Made by a program: the position numbers and the translations under genes
The notes under the pieces: model-generated
Database searches by the model: none
What the model was told of the DNA's origin: nothing
What the model saw: only the letters and a program-made list of their open reading frames with translations
Shown: positions 39,740 to 49,085 of the stretch, in pieces
Layout of the letters: each line of letters begins with the position of its first letter
Position numbering within the stretch: the first letter of the stretch is position 1
Source of the DNA: Vibrio sinaloensis DSM 21326
GTDB lineage: Bacteria > Pseudomonadota > Gammaproteobacteria > Enterobacterales > Vibrionaceae
DNA: 64,000 bases
Assembly (NCBI RefSeq): GCF_000189275.1
Contig: NZ_AEVT01000002.1
Location: 1-64,000, forward strand
Reading direction: 5' to 3'

Positions 39740-39916
39740 ATGGCAACTATTAAAGTAACTCAAACTAAAAGCTCAATTGGTCGTCTACCTAAGCACAAAG
39801 CGTGTCTTAAAGGTCTAGGCCTTCGTAAAATCAACCACACAGTAGAACTTGAAGATACTCCGTGCGTTCGCGGTATGATCAACAAGGTTTACTACATGGT
39901 TAAAGTTGAGGAGTAA
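39740..39916 (+). CDS. rpmD: 50S ribosomal protein L30
   Basis: 58 residues, [20 protein letters not shown]. The frame extends nine codons upstream into rpsE, but GGAG before ATG 39740 and the family length fix the start. Seven bases after rpsE. Confidence 0.97.
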   Translation: MATIKVTQTKSSIGRLPKHKACLKGLGLRKINHTVELEDTPCVRGMINKVYYMVKVEE

Positions 39917-39921
39917 TCAGA

Positions 39922-40356
39922 ATGCGTTTGAATACTCTATCTCCAGCTGCTGGTGCTAAGACTACTGCTAAGCGTGTAGGTCGTGGTATCGGTTCTGGCC
40001 TAGGTAAGACTGGTGGCCGTGGTCACAAAGGTCAAAAGTCACGTTCTGGCGGTTCAGTTCGTCCAGGTTTTGAAGGCGGTCAGATGCCTCTAAAACAACG
40101 TCTACCAAAATTCGGCTTCACTTCTCGTAAGAGCCTAGTGTCTGCTGAAGTTCGTCTAGCTGAGCTAGCGAAAGTAACTGGTGACGTAGTAGATCTAAAC
40201 AGCCTTAAAGCTGCTAACGTTATCACTAAGAACATCGAATTCGTAAAAGTTGTTCTATCTGGTGAAATCAACAAAGCAGTGACTGTAAAAGGTCTACGTG
40301 TGACTAAAGGCGCTAAAGCTGCAATCGAAGCTGCAGGCGGTAAAATCGAGGAATAA
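39922..40356 (+). CDS. rplO: 50S ribosomal protein L15
   Basis: 144 residues, with the Gly-rich extension [20 protein letters not shown] near 21. Late-assembly 50S protein. Only five bases separate it from rpmD. Confidence 0.98.
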   Translation: MRLNTLSPAAGAKTTAKRVGRGIGSGLGKTGGRGHKGQKSRSGGSVRPGFEGGQMPLKQRLPKFGFTSRKSLVSAEVRLAELAKVTGDVVDLNSLKAANVITKNIEFVKVVLSGEINKAVTVKGLRVTKGAKAAIEAAGGKIEE

Positions 40357-40376
40357 TCTCGAGGAACGAGGTACAG

Positions 40377-41711
40377 ATGGCTAAGAAACCAGGACAAGAT
40401 TTTCGTAGTGCTCAGAGCGGCTTAAGTGAACTAAAGTCGCGCTTGTTATTCGTAATTGGTGCACTTTTAGTATTCCGAGCCGGCTCTTTTGTGCCGATTC
40501 CTGGTATTGACGCTGCTGTACTTGCCGATTTGTTCGAACAGCAAAAAGGTACCATCGTAGAAATGTTTAACATGTTCTCCGGTGGTGCTCTTGAGCGTGC
40601 ATCTATATTAGCGTTGGGCATCATGCCGTATATTTCGGCTTCGATTGTTGTCCAACTGCTAACTGTAGTTCATCCAGCGTTAGCTGAACTCAAAAAAGAG
40701 GGTGAAGCAGGCCGTCGTAAGATCAGCCAATATACACGCTACGGCACGCTTGTACTTGCAACATTCCAAGCTATTGGTATTGCAACAGGCTTACCAAACA
40801 TGGTCGACAATCTGGTTGTTATCAACCAAACCATGTTTACGCTTATTGCTACCGTAAGTTTAGTAACCGGCACCATGTTCCTAATGTGGTTAGGTGAACA
40901 AATTACAGAGCGTGGAATCGGTAATGGTATCTCATTACTGATCTTTGCAGGTATTGTTGCTGGATTGCCTTCTGCAATCGGTCAAACAATCGAGCAAGCG
41001 CGTCAAGGTGAATTGCATGTACTTCTTCTGCTGTTAATTGCTGTATTAGCATTCGCAGTTATTTACTTTGTTGTTTTCATGGAACGTGGTCAACGTCGTA
41101 TCGTCGTAAACTACGCGAAGCGTCAACAAGGTCGCAAAGTATTTGCTGCGCAAAGCACTCACTTGCCACTTAAAATTAATATGGCAGGTGTTATTCCGGC
41201 AATTTTCGCATCAAGCATTATCCTGTTCCCAGGAACATTGGCTCAGTGGTTTGGTCAAAATGGTGAGAGCAGCGCGTTCGGTTGGTTAACTGACGTGTCT
41301 TTGGCTCTTAGCCCAGGTCAACCTCTATATGTAATGCTTTATGCAGCAGCGATTATTTTCTTCTGTTTCTTCTACACGGCGTTGGTATTCAACCCGCGTG
41401 AAACAGCAGATAATCTGAAGAAGTCTGGTGCATTCGTACCCGGTATCCGCCCAGGTGAGCAGACAGCTAAGTACATTGATAAAGTAATGACACGTCTAAC
41501 CCTTGCTGGTGCACTGTACATTACCTTTATCTGTCTGATTCCAGAGTTTATGATGGTCGCGTGGAACGTACGTTTCTACTTCGGCGGTACATCACTACTT
41601 ATCGTAGTCGTTGTAATCATGGACTTTATGGCACAGGTACAGACTCATATGATGTCCCAACAGTATGATTCTGTGTTGAAGAAAGCGAATCTGAAAGGTT
41701 ACGGCCGTTAA
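40377..41711 (+). CDS. secY: protein translocase subunit SecY
   Basis: Main channel subunit of the Sec translocon, 444 residues with ten transmembrane helices. Family signatures are [20 protein letters not shown] near 67 and the plug region in the first periplasmic segment. Exports or inserts proteins with SecA, SecE and SecG; in this window it would handle the signal peptides of the nuclease, MotX, CpdB and the amidohydrolase. Its location in the spc operon is universal in this group. Confidence 0.98.
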   Translation: MAKKPGQDFRSAQSGLSELKSRLLFVIGALLVFRAGSFVPIPGIDAAVLADLFEQQKGTIVEMFNMFSGGALERASILALGIMPYISASIVVQLLTVVHPALAELKKEGEAGRRKISQYTRYGTLVLATFQAIGIATGLPNMVDNLVVINQTMFTLIATVSLVTGTMFLMWLGEQITERGIGNGISLLIFAGIVAGLPSAIGQTIEQARQGELHVLLLLLIAVLAFAVIYFVVFMERGQRRIVVNYAKRQQGRKVFAAQSTHLPLKINMAGVIPAIFASSIILFPGTLAQWFGQNGESSAFGWLTDVSLALSPGQPLYVMLYAAAIIFFCFFYTALVFNPRETADNLKKSGAFVPGIRPGEQTAKYIDKVMTRLTLAGALYITFICLIPEFMMVAWNVRFYFGGTSLLIVVVVIMDFMAQVQTHMMSQQYDSVLKKANLKGYGR

Positions 41712-41749
41712 TCCGGCGGTAACTTCAGTTCCAATTACGGAGTTTAGCA

Positions 41750-41863
41750 ATGAAAGTTCGTGCTTCCGTTAAAAAAATCTGCCGTAACTGTAAAGTTATC
41801 AAGCGTAACGGTGTCGTTCGCGTGATTTGCAGTGAGCCAAAGCACAAGCAGCGCCAAGGCTAA
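41750..41863 (+). CDS. rpmJ: 50S ribosomal protein L36
   Basis: 37 residues, [20 protein letters not shown] at the start. It is the zinc-binding form: Cys11, Cys14, a third Cys (VICSEPKH) and a His provide the ligands. Too short for ordinary gene finders. It ends the spc operon; in Zur-containing bacteria a zinc-free copy may exist elsewhere. Confidence 0.97.
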
Positions 41864-41879
41864 TCAGCAGAAATTTTTA

Positions 41880-42011
41880 CTTGAAATATAAGGTAGTGTC
41901 GAGTATATTCCTCGGCCTACCTTTTGCGTGCAAAAGAAGTAGTATTCCGCAGCGTATCCATAACGGGCTTTGCTGCGGCTAATTCTTTTATAGAAACACT
42001 AGGAGTGAATA
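41880..42011 (+). ncRNA. alpha operon leader (probable S4-responsive ribosome binding site)
   Basis: The segment before rpsM has complementary stretches (CCGCAGC at 41949-41955 can pair with GCTGCGG at 41972-41978, and AGAAG/CTTTT stretches flank it) and ends in AGGAGTG before the start. In E. coli the same place forms a pseudoknot to which S4 binds, repressing the alpha operon. The structure here is inferred from position and pairing, not proven. Confidence 0.55.
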
Positions 42012-42368
42012 ATGGCCCGTATAGCAGGCATTAACATTCCTGATCAAAAACATGCTGTAATCGCTTTAACAGCGATCTACGGTATCGGTAAAACTCGCTC
42101 TCAAGCTATCCTAGCTGAAGTGGGTATTGCTGAAGATGTTAAGATCAGTGAACTAACTGAAGAGCAGATCGATCAACTGCGTGATGGTGTAGCTAAGTAC
42201 ACTGTAGAAGGTGATCTACGTCGTGAAGTATCTATGAACATCAAGCGTCTTATGGACCTTGGCTGTTACCGTGGTCTTCGTCATCGTCGCAGTCTACCAC
42301 TACGTGGACAGCGTACTAAAACCAATGCTCGCACCCGTAAGGGTCCGCGTAAGCCGATCAAGAAATAA
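42012..42368 (+). CDS. rpsM: 30S ribosomal protein S13
   Basis: 118 residues, [20 protein letters not shown] at the start. 30S head protein that bridges to the 50S subunit; the basic C-terminal tail contacts P-site tRNA. First gene of the alpha operon. Confidence 0.98.
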   Translation: MARIAGINIPDQKHAVIALTAIYGIGKTRSQAILAEVGIAEDVKISELTEEQIDQLRDGVAKYTVEGDLRREVSMNIKRLMDLGCYRGLRHRRSLPLRGQRTKTNARTRKGPRKPIKK

Positions 42369-42380
42369 TCGGGAAGGTAG

Positions 42381-42776
<396 letters not shown>

Positions 42777-42803
42777 CGTTTTTTAGATTACTGGAGAAAG
42801 ATC

Positions 42804-43424
42804 ATGGCAAGATATTTGGGTCCTAAGCTGAAGCTTAGCCGTCGCGAAGGTACTGACTTATTCCTTAAGTCTGGTGTACGCGCGATCGATACCAAGTGTA
42901 AAATTGATAACGCACCAGGTGTACACGGCGCTCGTCGCGGTCGTCTATCTGAGTATGGCGTTCAGCTTCGTGAGAAGCAAAAAGTACGTCGTATGTACGG
43001 CGTTCTAGAAAAACAATTCCGTAACTACTACAAAGAAGCAGCTCGCCTTAAAGGCAACACTGGTGAAAACCTACTTCAGCTTCTTGAAGGTCGTCTTGAT
43101 AACGTAGTTTACCGCATGGGCTTTGGTGCAACTCGCGCAGAAGCACGTCAGCTAGTTAGCCACAAAGCTATCCTAGTTAACGGTAAAGTTGTAAACGTTC
43201 CTTCTTTCAAAGTTGCGGCTAACGACGTTGTTGCTATCCGCGAGAAAGCTCAAAAGCAATCTCGTATTAAAGCGGCTCTAGAAGTTGCTGAACAACGCGA
43301 AAAACCAACTTGGATTGAAGTAGATGGTGGTAAGATGGAAGGTACGTTCAAGCGTCTGCCTGAGCGTTCAGATCTGTCTGCTGACATCAACGAACAACTG
43401 ATCGTCGAGCTTTACTCTAAGTAA
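42804..43424 (+). CDS. rpsD: 30S ribosomal protein S4
   Basis: 206 residues with an S4 RNA-binding domain (about 96-158, [20 protein letters not shown]). Primary 16S-binding protein, and repressor of the alpha operon in E. coli. The N-terminus lacks a zinc CxxC set. Confidence 0.98.
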   Translation: MARYLGPKLKLSRREGTDLFLKSGVRAIDTKCKIDNAPGVHGARRGRLSEYGVQLREKQKVRRMYGVLEKQFRNYYKEAARLKGNTGENLLQLLEGRLDNVVYRMGFGATRAEARQLVSHKAILVNGKVVNVPSFKVAANDVVAIREKAQKQSRIKAALEVAEQREKPTWIEVDGGKMEGTFKRLPERSDLSADINEQLIVELYSK

Positions 43425-43448
43425 GGTTTAAATTAAAGAGAGGACACA

Positions 43449-44441
43449 ATGCAGGGTTCTGTAACAGAATTTCTTAAGCCACGTCTTGTTGACATCGAAC
43501 AAGTTAGCACGACACACGCAAAAGTAACTCTTGAGCCATTAGAGCGTGGTTTTGGCCATACTCTTGGTAATGCACTTCGCCGTATTCTTCTATCTTCTAT
43601 GCCAGGTTGTGCTGTAACAGAAGTAGAAATCGAAGGCGTACTTCATGAGTACAGCACTAAAGAAGGTGTTCAAGAAGACATTCTTGAAATCCTACTTAAC
43701 CTTAAAGGTCTAGCTGTACGTGTTGCCGAAGGCAAAGATGAAGTATTCATTACTTTGAACAAATCAGGCTCGGGCCCTGTGGTTGCAGGTGACATCACCC
43801 ATGATGGTGATGTAGAGATCGCTAACCCAGAACACGTTATTTGTCACCTAACGGATGACAATGCTGAGATCGCAATGCGTATCAAAGTTGAACGTGGTCG
43901 TGGTTACGTTCCAGCTTCGGCTCGTATCCATACTGAAGAAGATGAGCGTCCAATTGGTCGCCTACTGGTTGACGCTACGTACAGCCCAGTAGACAAGATT
44001 GCTTATTCTGTTGAAGCAGCTCGTGTAGAGCAGCGTACAGACTTAGACAAGCTTGTTATCGACATGGAAACGAACGGTACTCTTGACCCTGAGGAAGCAA
44101 TCCGTCGCGCAGCTACTATCCTAGCTGAGCAACTGGATGCGTTCGTAGATCTACGTGATGTACGTGTACCTGAGGAGAAGGAAGAGAAGCCAGAATTCGA
44201 TCCGATCCTACTGCGTCCTGTAGACGATCTTGAACTAACAGTTCGCTCTGCTAACTGTCTGAAAGCAGAAGCGATTCACTACATCGGTGATCTTGTACAG
44301 CGTACTGAGGTTGAGCTACTTAAAACGCCTAACCTGGGTAAAAAATCTCTTACAGAGATTAAAGACGTACTTGCATCACGTGGTCTTTCTCTTGGCATGC
44401 GCCTAGAAAACTGGCCACCAGCGTCTATCGCTGAAGATTAA
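43449..44441 (+). CDS. rpoA: RNA polymerase alpha subunit
   Basis: 330 residues. The N-terminal dimerisation domain (1-235; [20 protein letters not shown] near 30) scaffolds assembly with beta and beta', and the C-terminal domain (about 250-325; [10 protein letters not shown] with the DNA-contacting Arg265) binds UP elements and activators such as CRP. The linker is rich in Glu and Lys. One of four essential core subunits. Confidence 0.99.
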   Translation: MQGSVTEFLKPRLVDIEQVSTTHAKVTLEPLERGFGHTLGNALRRILLSSMPGCAVTEVEIEGVLHEYSTKEGVQEDILEILLNLKGLAVRVAEGKDEVFITLNKSGSGPVVAGDITHDGDVEIANPEHVICHLTDDNAEIAMRIKVERGRGYVPASARIHTEEDERPIGRLLVDATYSPVDKIAYSVEAARVEQRTDLDKLVIDMETNGTLDPEEAIRRAATILAEQLDAFVDLRDVRVPEEKEEKPEFDPILLRPVDDLELTVRSANCLKAEAIHYIGDLVQRTEVELLKTPNLGKKSLTEIKDVLASRGLSLGMRLENWPPASIAED

Positions 44442-44467
44442 TCGATAATAGTTAGAAGGATTAGGTC

Positions 44468-44848
44468 ATGCGCCATCGTAAGAGTGGTCGTCAACTCAAC
44501 CGCAACAGCTCACATCGTAAAGCGATGTTCAGCAATATGGCTAGCTCTCTAGTACGTCATGAAGTTATCAAGACTACTTTGCCAAAAGCAAAAGAGCTAC
44601 GTCGCGTAGTTGAGCCTTTGATTACACTAGCTAAGACTGACAGTGTTGCTAACCGTCGTCTAGCGTTTGCACGTACTCGTGACAACGAAGTAGTTGCAAA
44701 ACTATTTAACGAACTAGGTCCACGTTTTGCTGCTCGTCAGGGCGGTTACACTCGTATCCTAAAAGCTGGCTTCCGTGCTGGTGATAAAGCTCCAATGGCT
44801 TACATTGAGCTTGTAGATCGCCCAGCTGCTGAAGAAGCTGCTGAGTAA
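44468..44848 (+). CDS. rplQ: 50S ribosomal protein L17
   Basis: 126 residues, [20 protein letters not shown] at the start. 50S protein near the tunnel exit. Last gene of the alpha operon, followed by a strong terminator. Confidence 0.98.
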
Positions 44849-44865
44849 TCAGGTTCGTAAGAACG

Positions 44866-44894
44866 AAAAAGCCGAGCATTAGCTCGGCTTTTTT
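44866..44894 (+). terminator. terminator of the alpha operon
   Basis: GCCGAGC/GCTCGGC stem extended by A-T pairs, loop ATTA, then six T, about 20 bases after rplQ. Confidence 0.94.
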
Positions 44895-44938
44895 GCGTTT
44901 GAGGAAAGTAGTCACCTGTTGACTCAATACCCAAAGAC

Positions 44939-44968
44939 CAAAAAAGGCTGATGCTCTCACACCAGCCC
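44939..44968 (-). terminator. terminator of the DUF2780 gene
   Basis: Read on the minus strand, GGCTGGTGT pairs with GCATCAGCC (wobbles) and is followed by six T. It converges with the alpha-operon terminator. Confidence 0.78.
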
Positions 44969-44987
44969 TCTGTTATTTATCCGTATT

Positions 44988-45494
44988 TTATTTCCAAATA
45001 GCACCAAGACTTTCTAGTAGGCCGCTACTTGCACCTTGGCTTTGCAGCGATTGAATTATGATTGGTGCAAAGGTTGAAATAAGTGATGGATCTAATCCCA
45101 AAGCACTAAAAGCACTCTTCACCATATCGTTGTTCGCAATCATTGCAGTGAGCCCTGAAGACTGCAGTGAGTCAAAGCCCGGAATCAACCCAGCTAACTC
45201 AGATGTTTCACTGCTACCTAGAGAGTTTTGTGCTAAAGCTAACATGGCACCCATACCGCCTAAAGCTTGTTCAGAAGATACGTTAGCAGTACTTTGAAGA
45301 GTTGAAACTAGGCCGCTGTTTGCGTTATTGTCACTGGACCAATTGTTAACGGCCCCCATTAGAGCTGCATTTGCCAACTCGCTGTAGCCATTGCTGTTGG
45401 TAGTTGAGCTAGCTTGAGAGGAGTCTTTGGCTGTTGTTTGGCAACCCATAAGTGCGACGCTGACTAGTGTGGCTAGTACGACTTTTTTATTCAT
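44988..45494 (-). CDS. DUF2780 family lipoprotein
   Basis: A 168-residue predicted lipoprotein: the N-terminus MNKKVVLATLVSVALMGC has a lipobox (LMGC) with lipidation at Cys18. The mature part is rich in Ser, Gly, Asn and Ala and ends with a pattern of short hydrophobic helices typical of DUF2780 (VcgC/VcgE) proteins: ALGGMGAMLALAQNSLGSSE near 79 and IPGFDSLQSSGLTAMIANN near 105. The function is unknown. It is single and flanked by terminators; the product should sit in the outer membrane or periplasm. Confidence 0.75.
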   Translation of the reverse strand: MNKKVVLATLVSVALMGCQTTAKDSSQASSTTNSNGYSELANAALMGAVNNWSSDNNANSGLVSTLQSTANVSSEQALGGMGAMLALAQNSLGSSETSELAGLIPGFDSLQSSGLTAMIANNDMVKSAFSALGLDPSLISTFAPIIIQSLQSQGASSGLLESLGAIWK

Positions 45495-45560
45495 GTTGTT
45501 TCCTTTACTAATTCATTACCGACTTGAATGCTCTTCGGTTCCCATACAGTATTATATATA

Positions 45561-45586
45561 AAAAATGGCGGCACAATGGCCGCCAT
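45561..45586 (-). terminator. terminator of fklB
   Basis: On the minus strand ATGGCGGC pairs with GCCGCCAT around a six-base loop, followed by TTTTT. It is 25 bases after the fklB stop. Confidence 0.88.
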
Positions 45587-45610
45587 GAATAGATTGACTG
45601 ATTCTTAAAA

Positions 45611-46231
45611 TTAAAGAATGTCTAGAAGTTCAACTTCGAATACTAGTGCAGCAAAAGGAGGAATCGCAGCACCTGCACCGCGCTCGCCGTATGCTAGGTC
45701 TTGAGGAATGTATAGTTTCCACTTAGAGCCAACAGGCATTAGTTGAAGAGCTTCAACCCAACCTTTGATCACACCTGTCACTGGGAATTCAGCAGGCTGG
45801 CCGCGTGATACAGAGCTGTCAAATACAGTGCCGTCTGTTAGCTCGCCATGGTAGTGAACTCGTACTTGTTTGTCAGCAGTTGGGATGTCGCCAGTACCTT
45901 CAGTGATGATTTCGTACTGTAGGCCAGACTCAAGAACAGTCACTTCTGGACGTAGAGCGTTGTCTTTTAGGAAAGCTTCACCGTCTGCTGCAGCTGCTTT
46001 TGCTGCTTCAGCTTGAGCTGCTTGAGCACGAGTGTGTAGCTCTTGTAGAGCATTGTTGATTTCGTCGATTTCGATAGCTGGCATATCACCAACTAGTGCA
46101 GTCGCGATACCCGCTGAAATAGCGTCAACGTTAAGACCTTCAAGACCAGAACCTGCTAGTTGCTGACCCATTTGTAGACCAATGCCGTAGCTCGCTTTTT
46201 GCTCTACAGTCTCAAATTTTACTTCAGACAT
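45611..46231 (-). CDS. fklB: FKBP-type peptidyl-prolyl cis-trans isomerase FklB
   Basis: 206 residues, the length of E. coli FKBP22. The N-terminal helical dimerisation domain (about 1-90) precedes a complete FKBP domain (about 110-206; [55 protein letters not shown]). No signal peptide is visible, so it acts in the cytoplasm, unlike the related FkpA. The gene is divergent to ytfB, an arrangement also found in E. coli. Confidence 0.93.
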   Translation of the reverse strand: MSEVKFETVEQKASYGIGLQMGQQLAGSGLEGLNVDAISAGIATALVGDMPAIEIDEINNALQELHTRAQAAQAEAAKAAAADGEAFLKDNALRPEVTVLESGLQYEIITEGTGDIPTADKQVRVHYHGELTDGTVFDSSVSRGQPAEFPVTGVIKGWVEALQLMPVGSKWKLYIPQDLAYGERGAGAAIPPFAALVFEVELLDIL

Positions 46232-46465
46232 AGTGTCTCTCTTTATATGGTGTGTTAAAGGCGTTTAGGATACCAGCAATAGCAACGGGATGAAATGCTC
46301 GCTCTGAGATAGTGCTATCCGAGCGGTAATGTGAGATTTAGATCGACTTTCGGTCACGGGACTGCAAATTTTTACCAATTGATAACCGAGAGCGGTGAAA
46401 TTTCCTATACTCATGTCCGCTTGGTTTTTATACTTGGATTGAAACCAGTTTGGAGAAGTAATGCG

Positions 46466-47029
46466 ATGAATCGCAGAAAGAAAAAGCAACAAGCCTCTGT
46501 GAATTATATCGAGTTGATGAAAGGCAAGTTGTCTTCATTTGATTGGCGTGGGGTCAAAAGCAAACTGAGCTCATCTTGGCAAACGTTACCTAAGTTACAT
46601 CAACGTGCGCTTATGGTTCTTGCTCCCGTGGTACTGATTTTGGTCGTGATCCCTTTTCCTGAATCAACCCATCAAGCCCCCGCAGAGTCCCCACAACGTG
46701 TTGAAGTTGATATCAATACGACTGGATTGAGTGAGCAACAAAATGCTCGCCAAAAGACACTGGTATCCAAAGATTGGAAAGAGTACACCGTTAAAAGTGG
46801 TGACACCTTAGCTCAAGTATTTCGTCGCAATAATTTAGCGATGTCTGACTTAAACGCTCTGGTGAAAGTAGAAGGCTCGGACAAACCGCTTAGCTATATT
46901 AAGCAAGGACAACTTGTGCGCTTTAAATTGACTGACGAAGGTCAGTTAGACATCTTACAACTTGAGAAAAGTGGCCAGTCCGTGATGTTTTTCAGGCTGT
47001 CAGATGGAGGTTTTGGTCGTAGCAAATAG
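46466..47029 (+). CDS. ytfB: YtfB/OapA-type LysM-like cell-envelope protein
   Basis: 187 residues. A basic cytoplasmic N-terminus (MNRRKKKQQ) and one membrane helix near 47-65 (RALMVLAPVVLILVVIPF) precede a periplasmic domain with the OapA/LysM-like fold (about 103-187; WKEYTVKSGDTLAQVFRRNN). This fold binds glycan, and in E. coli YtfB localises to the division septum. No peptidase domain is present. The longest frame begins 45 codons upstream, but GGAGAAG eight bases before the ATG at 46466 and the family start decide. Divergent to fklB. Confidence 0.83.
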   Translation: MNRRKKKQQASVNYIELMKGKLSSFDWRGVKSKLSSSWQTLPKLHQRALMVLAPVVLILVVIPFPESTHQAPAESPQRVEVDINTTGLSEQQNARQKTLVSKDWKEYTVKSGDTLAQVFRRNNLAMSDLNALVKVEGSDKPLSYIKQGQLVRFKLTDEGQLDILQLEKSGQSVMFFRLSDGGFGRSK

Positions 47030-47037
47030 TTAAAATT

Positions 47038-47892
47038 TTACTGGAAGCCCACTTGTTGCTTTTTGAATAATCGCCAAGGTATAAGTGGTACTACGATCAA
47101 AATGATTCCTACCGCGGTGAGCCAATCAGGTACCTCCGCAAACCATAACACGCCAAAAAGCGTCACAAAAAATAATCCAGAGTTTTCCGCTACCGCAATA
47201 TTGCTAGCAGGCGCTTTGCGGTATGCCATAACGGCCAAGCCATTGTAGCCAAGTATCAGTAATGCACTCGAGAGGATTAATATGATCTCGTGTGCAGATA
47301 TTGGTCGCCAGTAGTACAGCGCTAGTATTGCTGACAAGGGCAGTGAAAGTGCTGACGTCCAGAATAATGTACTGACGACACCTTGTTCAGGAGGAAGGCG
47401 CCGAGCTGAAACATTAAATAAAGCAATGGTAATTGCCGTGCCAAGAGCAAACCACGCAGCTGAGTGAAACTCGGATGGACGAAGTACTACGAGTACCCCT
47501 GTGAATCCCAATAAAGTGGCGAGGCTCTTGGTTATGGAAGGAGGCTCTCTAAGCAACCAAGCGGAAAGTGGCAGCATAATAAGCGGAGCGGCGTAGAACA
47601 CGGCATTGGCGGTGGCCAGAGGTAAATGAGTGATGGCGATGATCATGCAGCCACTGCCAATTAGTATGAGATGGGCACGCAGTAGGTTTACGGTGACTTT
47701 TTGGAGCTGTCTTTTCTCATAAGGTTGTCGCCACCATAAAGGGAAAACAATCAGTAGCGACAGTAACTGTCGGAGAAATACATACTGAAACGTTGGCACC
47801 TGGCCATCAAGCAATTTAACGGCAACATCAGATAGCGAGGCTGCTAAGTTGCCAATAACAAGCAGAATAATGGCGAGATGCTGCGCGGGCAT
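47038..47892 (-). CDS. EamA/DMT-family transporter
   Basis: 284-residue membrane protein with ten predicted helices in two EamA repeats (about 8-135 and 148-280), typical of the drug/metabolite transporter superfamily. The substrate cannot be read from sequence; amino acids or their metabolites are usual. Its ATG overlaps the elaA stop by one base (TAATG), so the two are translated from one transcript. Confidence 0.82.
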   Translation of the reverse strand: MPAQHLAIILLVIGNLAASLSDVAVKLLDGQVPTFQYVFLRQLLSLLIVFPLWWRQPYEKRQLQKVTVNLLRAHLILIGSGCMIIAITHLPLATANAVFYAAPLIMLPLSAWLLREPPSITKSLATLLGFTGVLVVLRPSEFHSAAWFALGTAITIALFNVSARRLPPEQGVVSTLFWTSALSLPLSAILALYYWRPISAHEIILILSSALLILGYNGLAVMAYRKAPASNIAVAENSGLFFVTLFGVLWFAEVPDWLTAVGIILIVVPLIPWRLFKKQQVGFQ

Positions 47893-48347
47893 TACGCTTT
47901 GCTCAACTTCATATCAATATGTGGTATATCGTCCTCTAAGTACATCTCCGAGGTTTGTTTAAACCCATGTTGACTATAAAAACTGGCTAGATGCTCTTGT
48001 GCGCCAATCTCTATATCGATTCCTGGCCATAATTGTTGGCATTCTTGAATCGCTTTATCCAACAGTTTGTGTCCCAATCCGTTGCCTCGGCTATCGAATG
48101 CTGTAGCAACTCTGCCAATACTTACCGAAGGGTAACTTAAGCCCTGCGGGATCAAGCGAGCACAAGCAATCAACTGACCCTCACGATAGCCAAGTAGGTG
48201 ATGAACACCAGGTTGGTGGTCTTTATCGTCTAGCTCGGGATATGGGCAAGTTTGTTCGACAACAAAGACATCCACTCTAAGCTTGAGCATCTGATACAGT
48301 TGGATTGTTGTCAGTTCATGAAAAGGGTGGAGTTGCCAGTTAATCAT
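47892..48347 (-). CDS. elaA: ElaA family GNAT acetyltransferase
   Basis: 151-residue GNAT-fold protein. The family blocks LRVDVFVVEQTCPYPELDDKD near 23 and the acetyl-CoA loop (IGRVATAFDSRGNGLGHKLL, about 79-98) identify ElaA. The substrate is unknown. Its stop overlaps the transporter start. Confidence 0.88.
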   Translation of the reverse strand: MINWQLHPFHELTTIQLYQMLKLRVDVFVVEQTCPYPELDDKDHQPGVHHLLGYREGQLIACARLIPQGLSYPSVSIGRVATAFDSRGNGLGHKLLDKAIQECQQLWPGIDIEIGAQEHLASFYSQHGFKQTSEMYLEDDIPHIDMKLSKA

Positions 48348-48418
48348 TAATGCGCTCAGCGAGTTATGTAAGTTAGCTCTACCCTAACAAGTGCTAGTCA
48401 CTGACGCATTAACAAAGG

Positions 48419-48982
48419 TTAACGGGTTGCTCTTTTTTTGATGCGACTTAGGCTTATAGGAGTAATGCCTAAGTATGCAGCTATCTGGTAGTCGTTAAGT
48501 CGTTGTAGCAAATCAGGGAAGTTGGTGCAGAATATTTCATAACGTTCTTCTGGAGAGTAAAGCAGCATAAAGCGTTCTTTATTTTCCTTATGCATCAACT
48601 GGGTTTCGATTAACTTGAGGTAGACGCTGTGTTTTTCTTCACGCCACTTTCTCAACGTCGCAATTGGAAGAGAAACTAAGCAACATGAGGTCAGCGATTC
48701 AAGCAAGTAAGGCGATGCCTGTTGTTTGATAAGGCTTTCAAACCCGATGATCCAATCATTCTCCCAATAGAACTCTTTACTGAACTCTTTCCCTTTATCT
48801 GTCAAATAAGCCGAATGGCAGATACCTTCGAGAAGAAAATGGATCTCTTGTGCGACTTCTCCTTGATGAAGCAAGATGTGTCGCGTAGGCAGTTCGATAA
48901 GTTGAGCGGACTGGCACACTTGCTCAATTTCTTGAGGTTCAAAGCCGTGATTTACAAGTTGTAGTTTGAATGCTTCCAACAT
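48419..48982 (-). CDS. Crp/Fnr-family transcriptional regulator
   Basis: 187 residues. An N-terminal cyclic-nucleotide-binding-like domain (about 15-115; LPTRHILLHQGEVAQEIHFL) is followed by a short C-terminal helix-turn-helix (about 155-187; YQIAAYLGITPISLSRIKKR). It lacks the N-terminal cysteines of FNR and the Arg/Ser pair that binds cAMP in CRP, so its ligand is unknown. Such short regulators often sense the state of the cell and act on neighbours; the genes around it (elaA-transporter and cpdB) are candidates only. Confidence 0.82.
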   Translation of the reverse strand: MLEAFKLQLVNHGFEPQEIEQVCQSAQLIELPTRHILLHQGEVAQEIHFLLEGICHSAYLTDKGKEFSKEFYWENDWIIGFESLIKQQASPYLLESLTSCCLVSLPIATLRKWREEKHSVYLKLIETQLMHKENKERFMLLYSPEERYEIFCTNFPDLLQRLNDYQIAAYLGITPISLSRIKKRATR

Positions 48983-49038
48983 AACAACGGACTATTATTT
49001 TGGTTCTTGATACCGAGAGTGTAACGGATTTTGCGAGA

Positions 49039-49067
49039 CAAAAAAGCCGCAATGAGTATTGCGGCTT
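49039..49067 (-). terminator. terminator of cpdB
   Basis: On the minus strand AAGCCGCAAT pairs with ATTGCGGCTT around ACTC and runs into TTTTG. It is about 20 bases after the cpdB stop. Confidence 0.9.
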
Positions 49068-49085
49068 AGAGGTGTGTGGTTTTAA

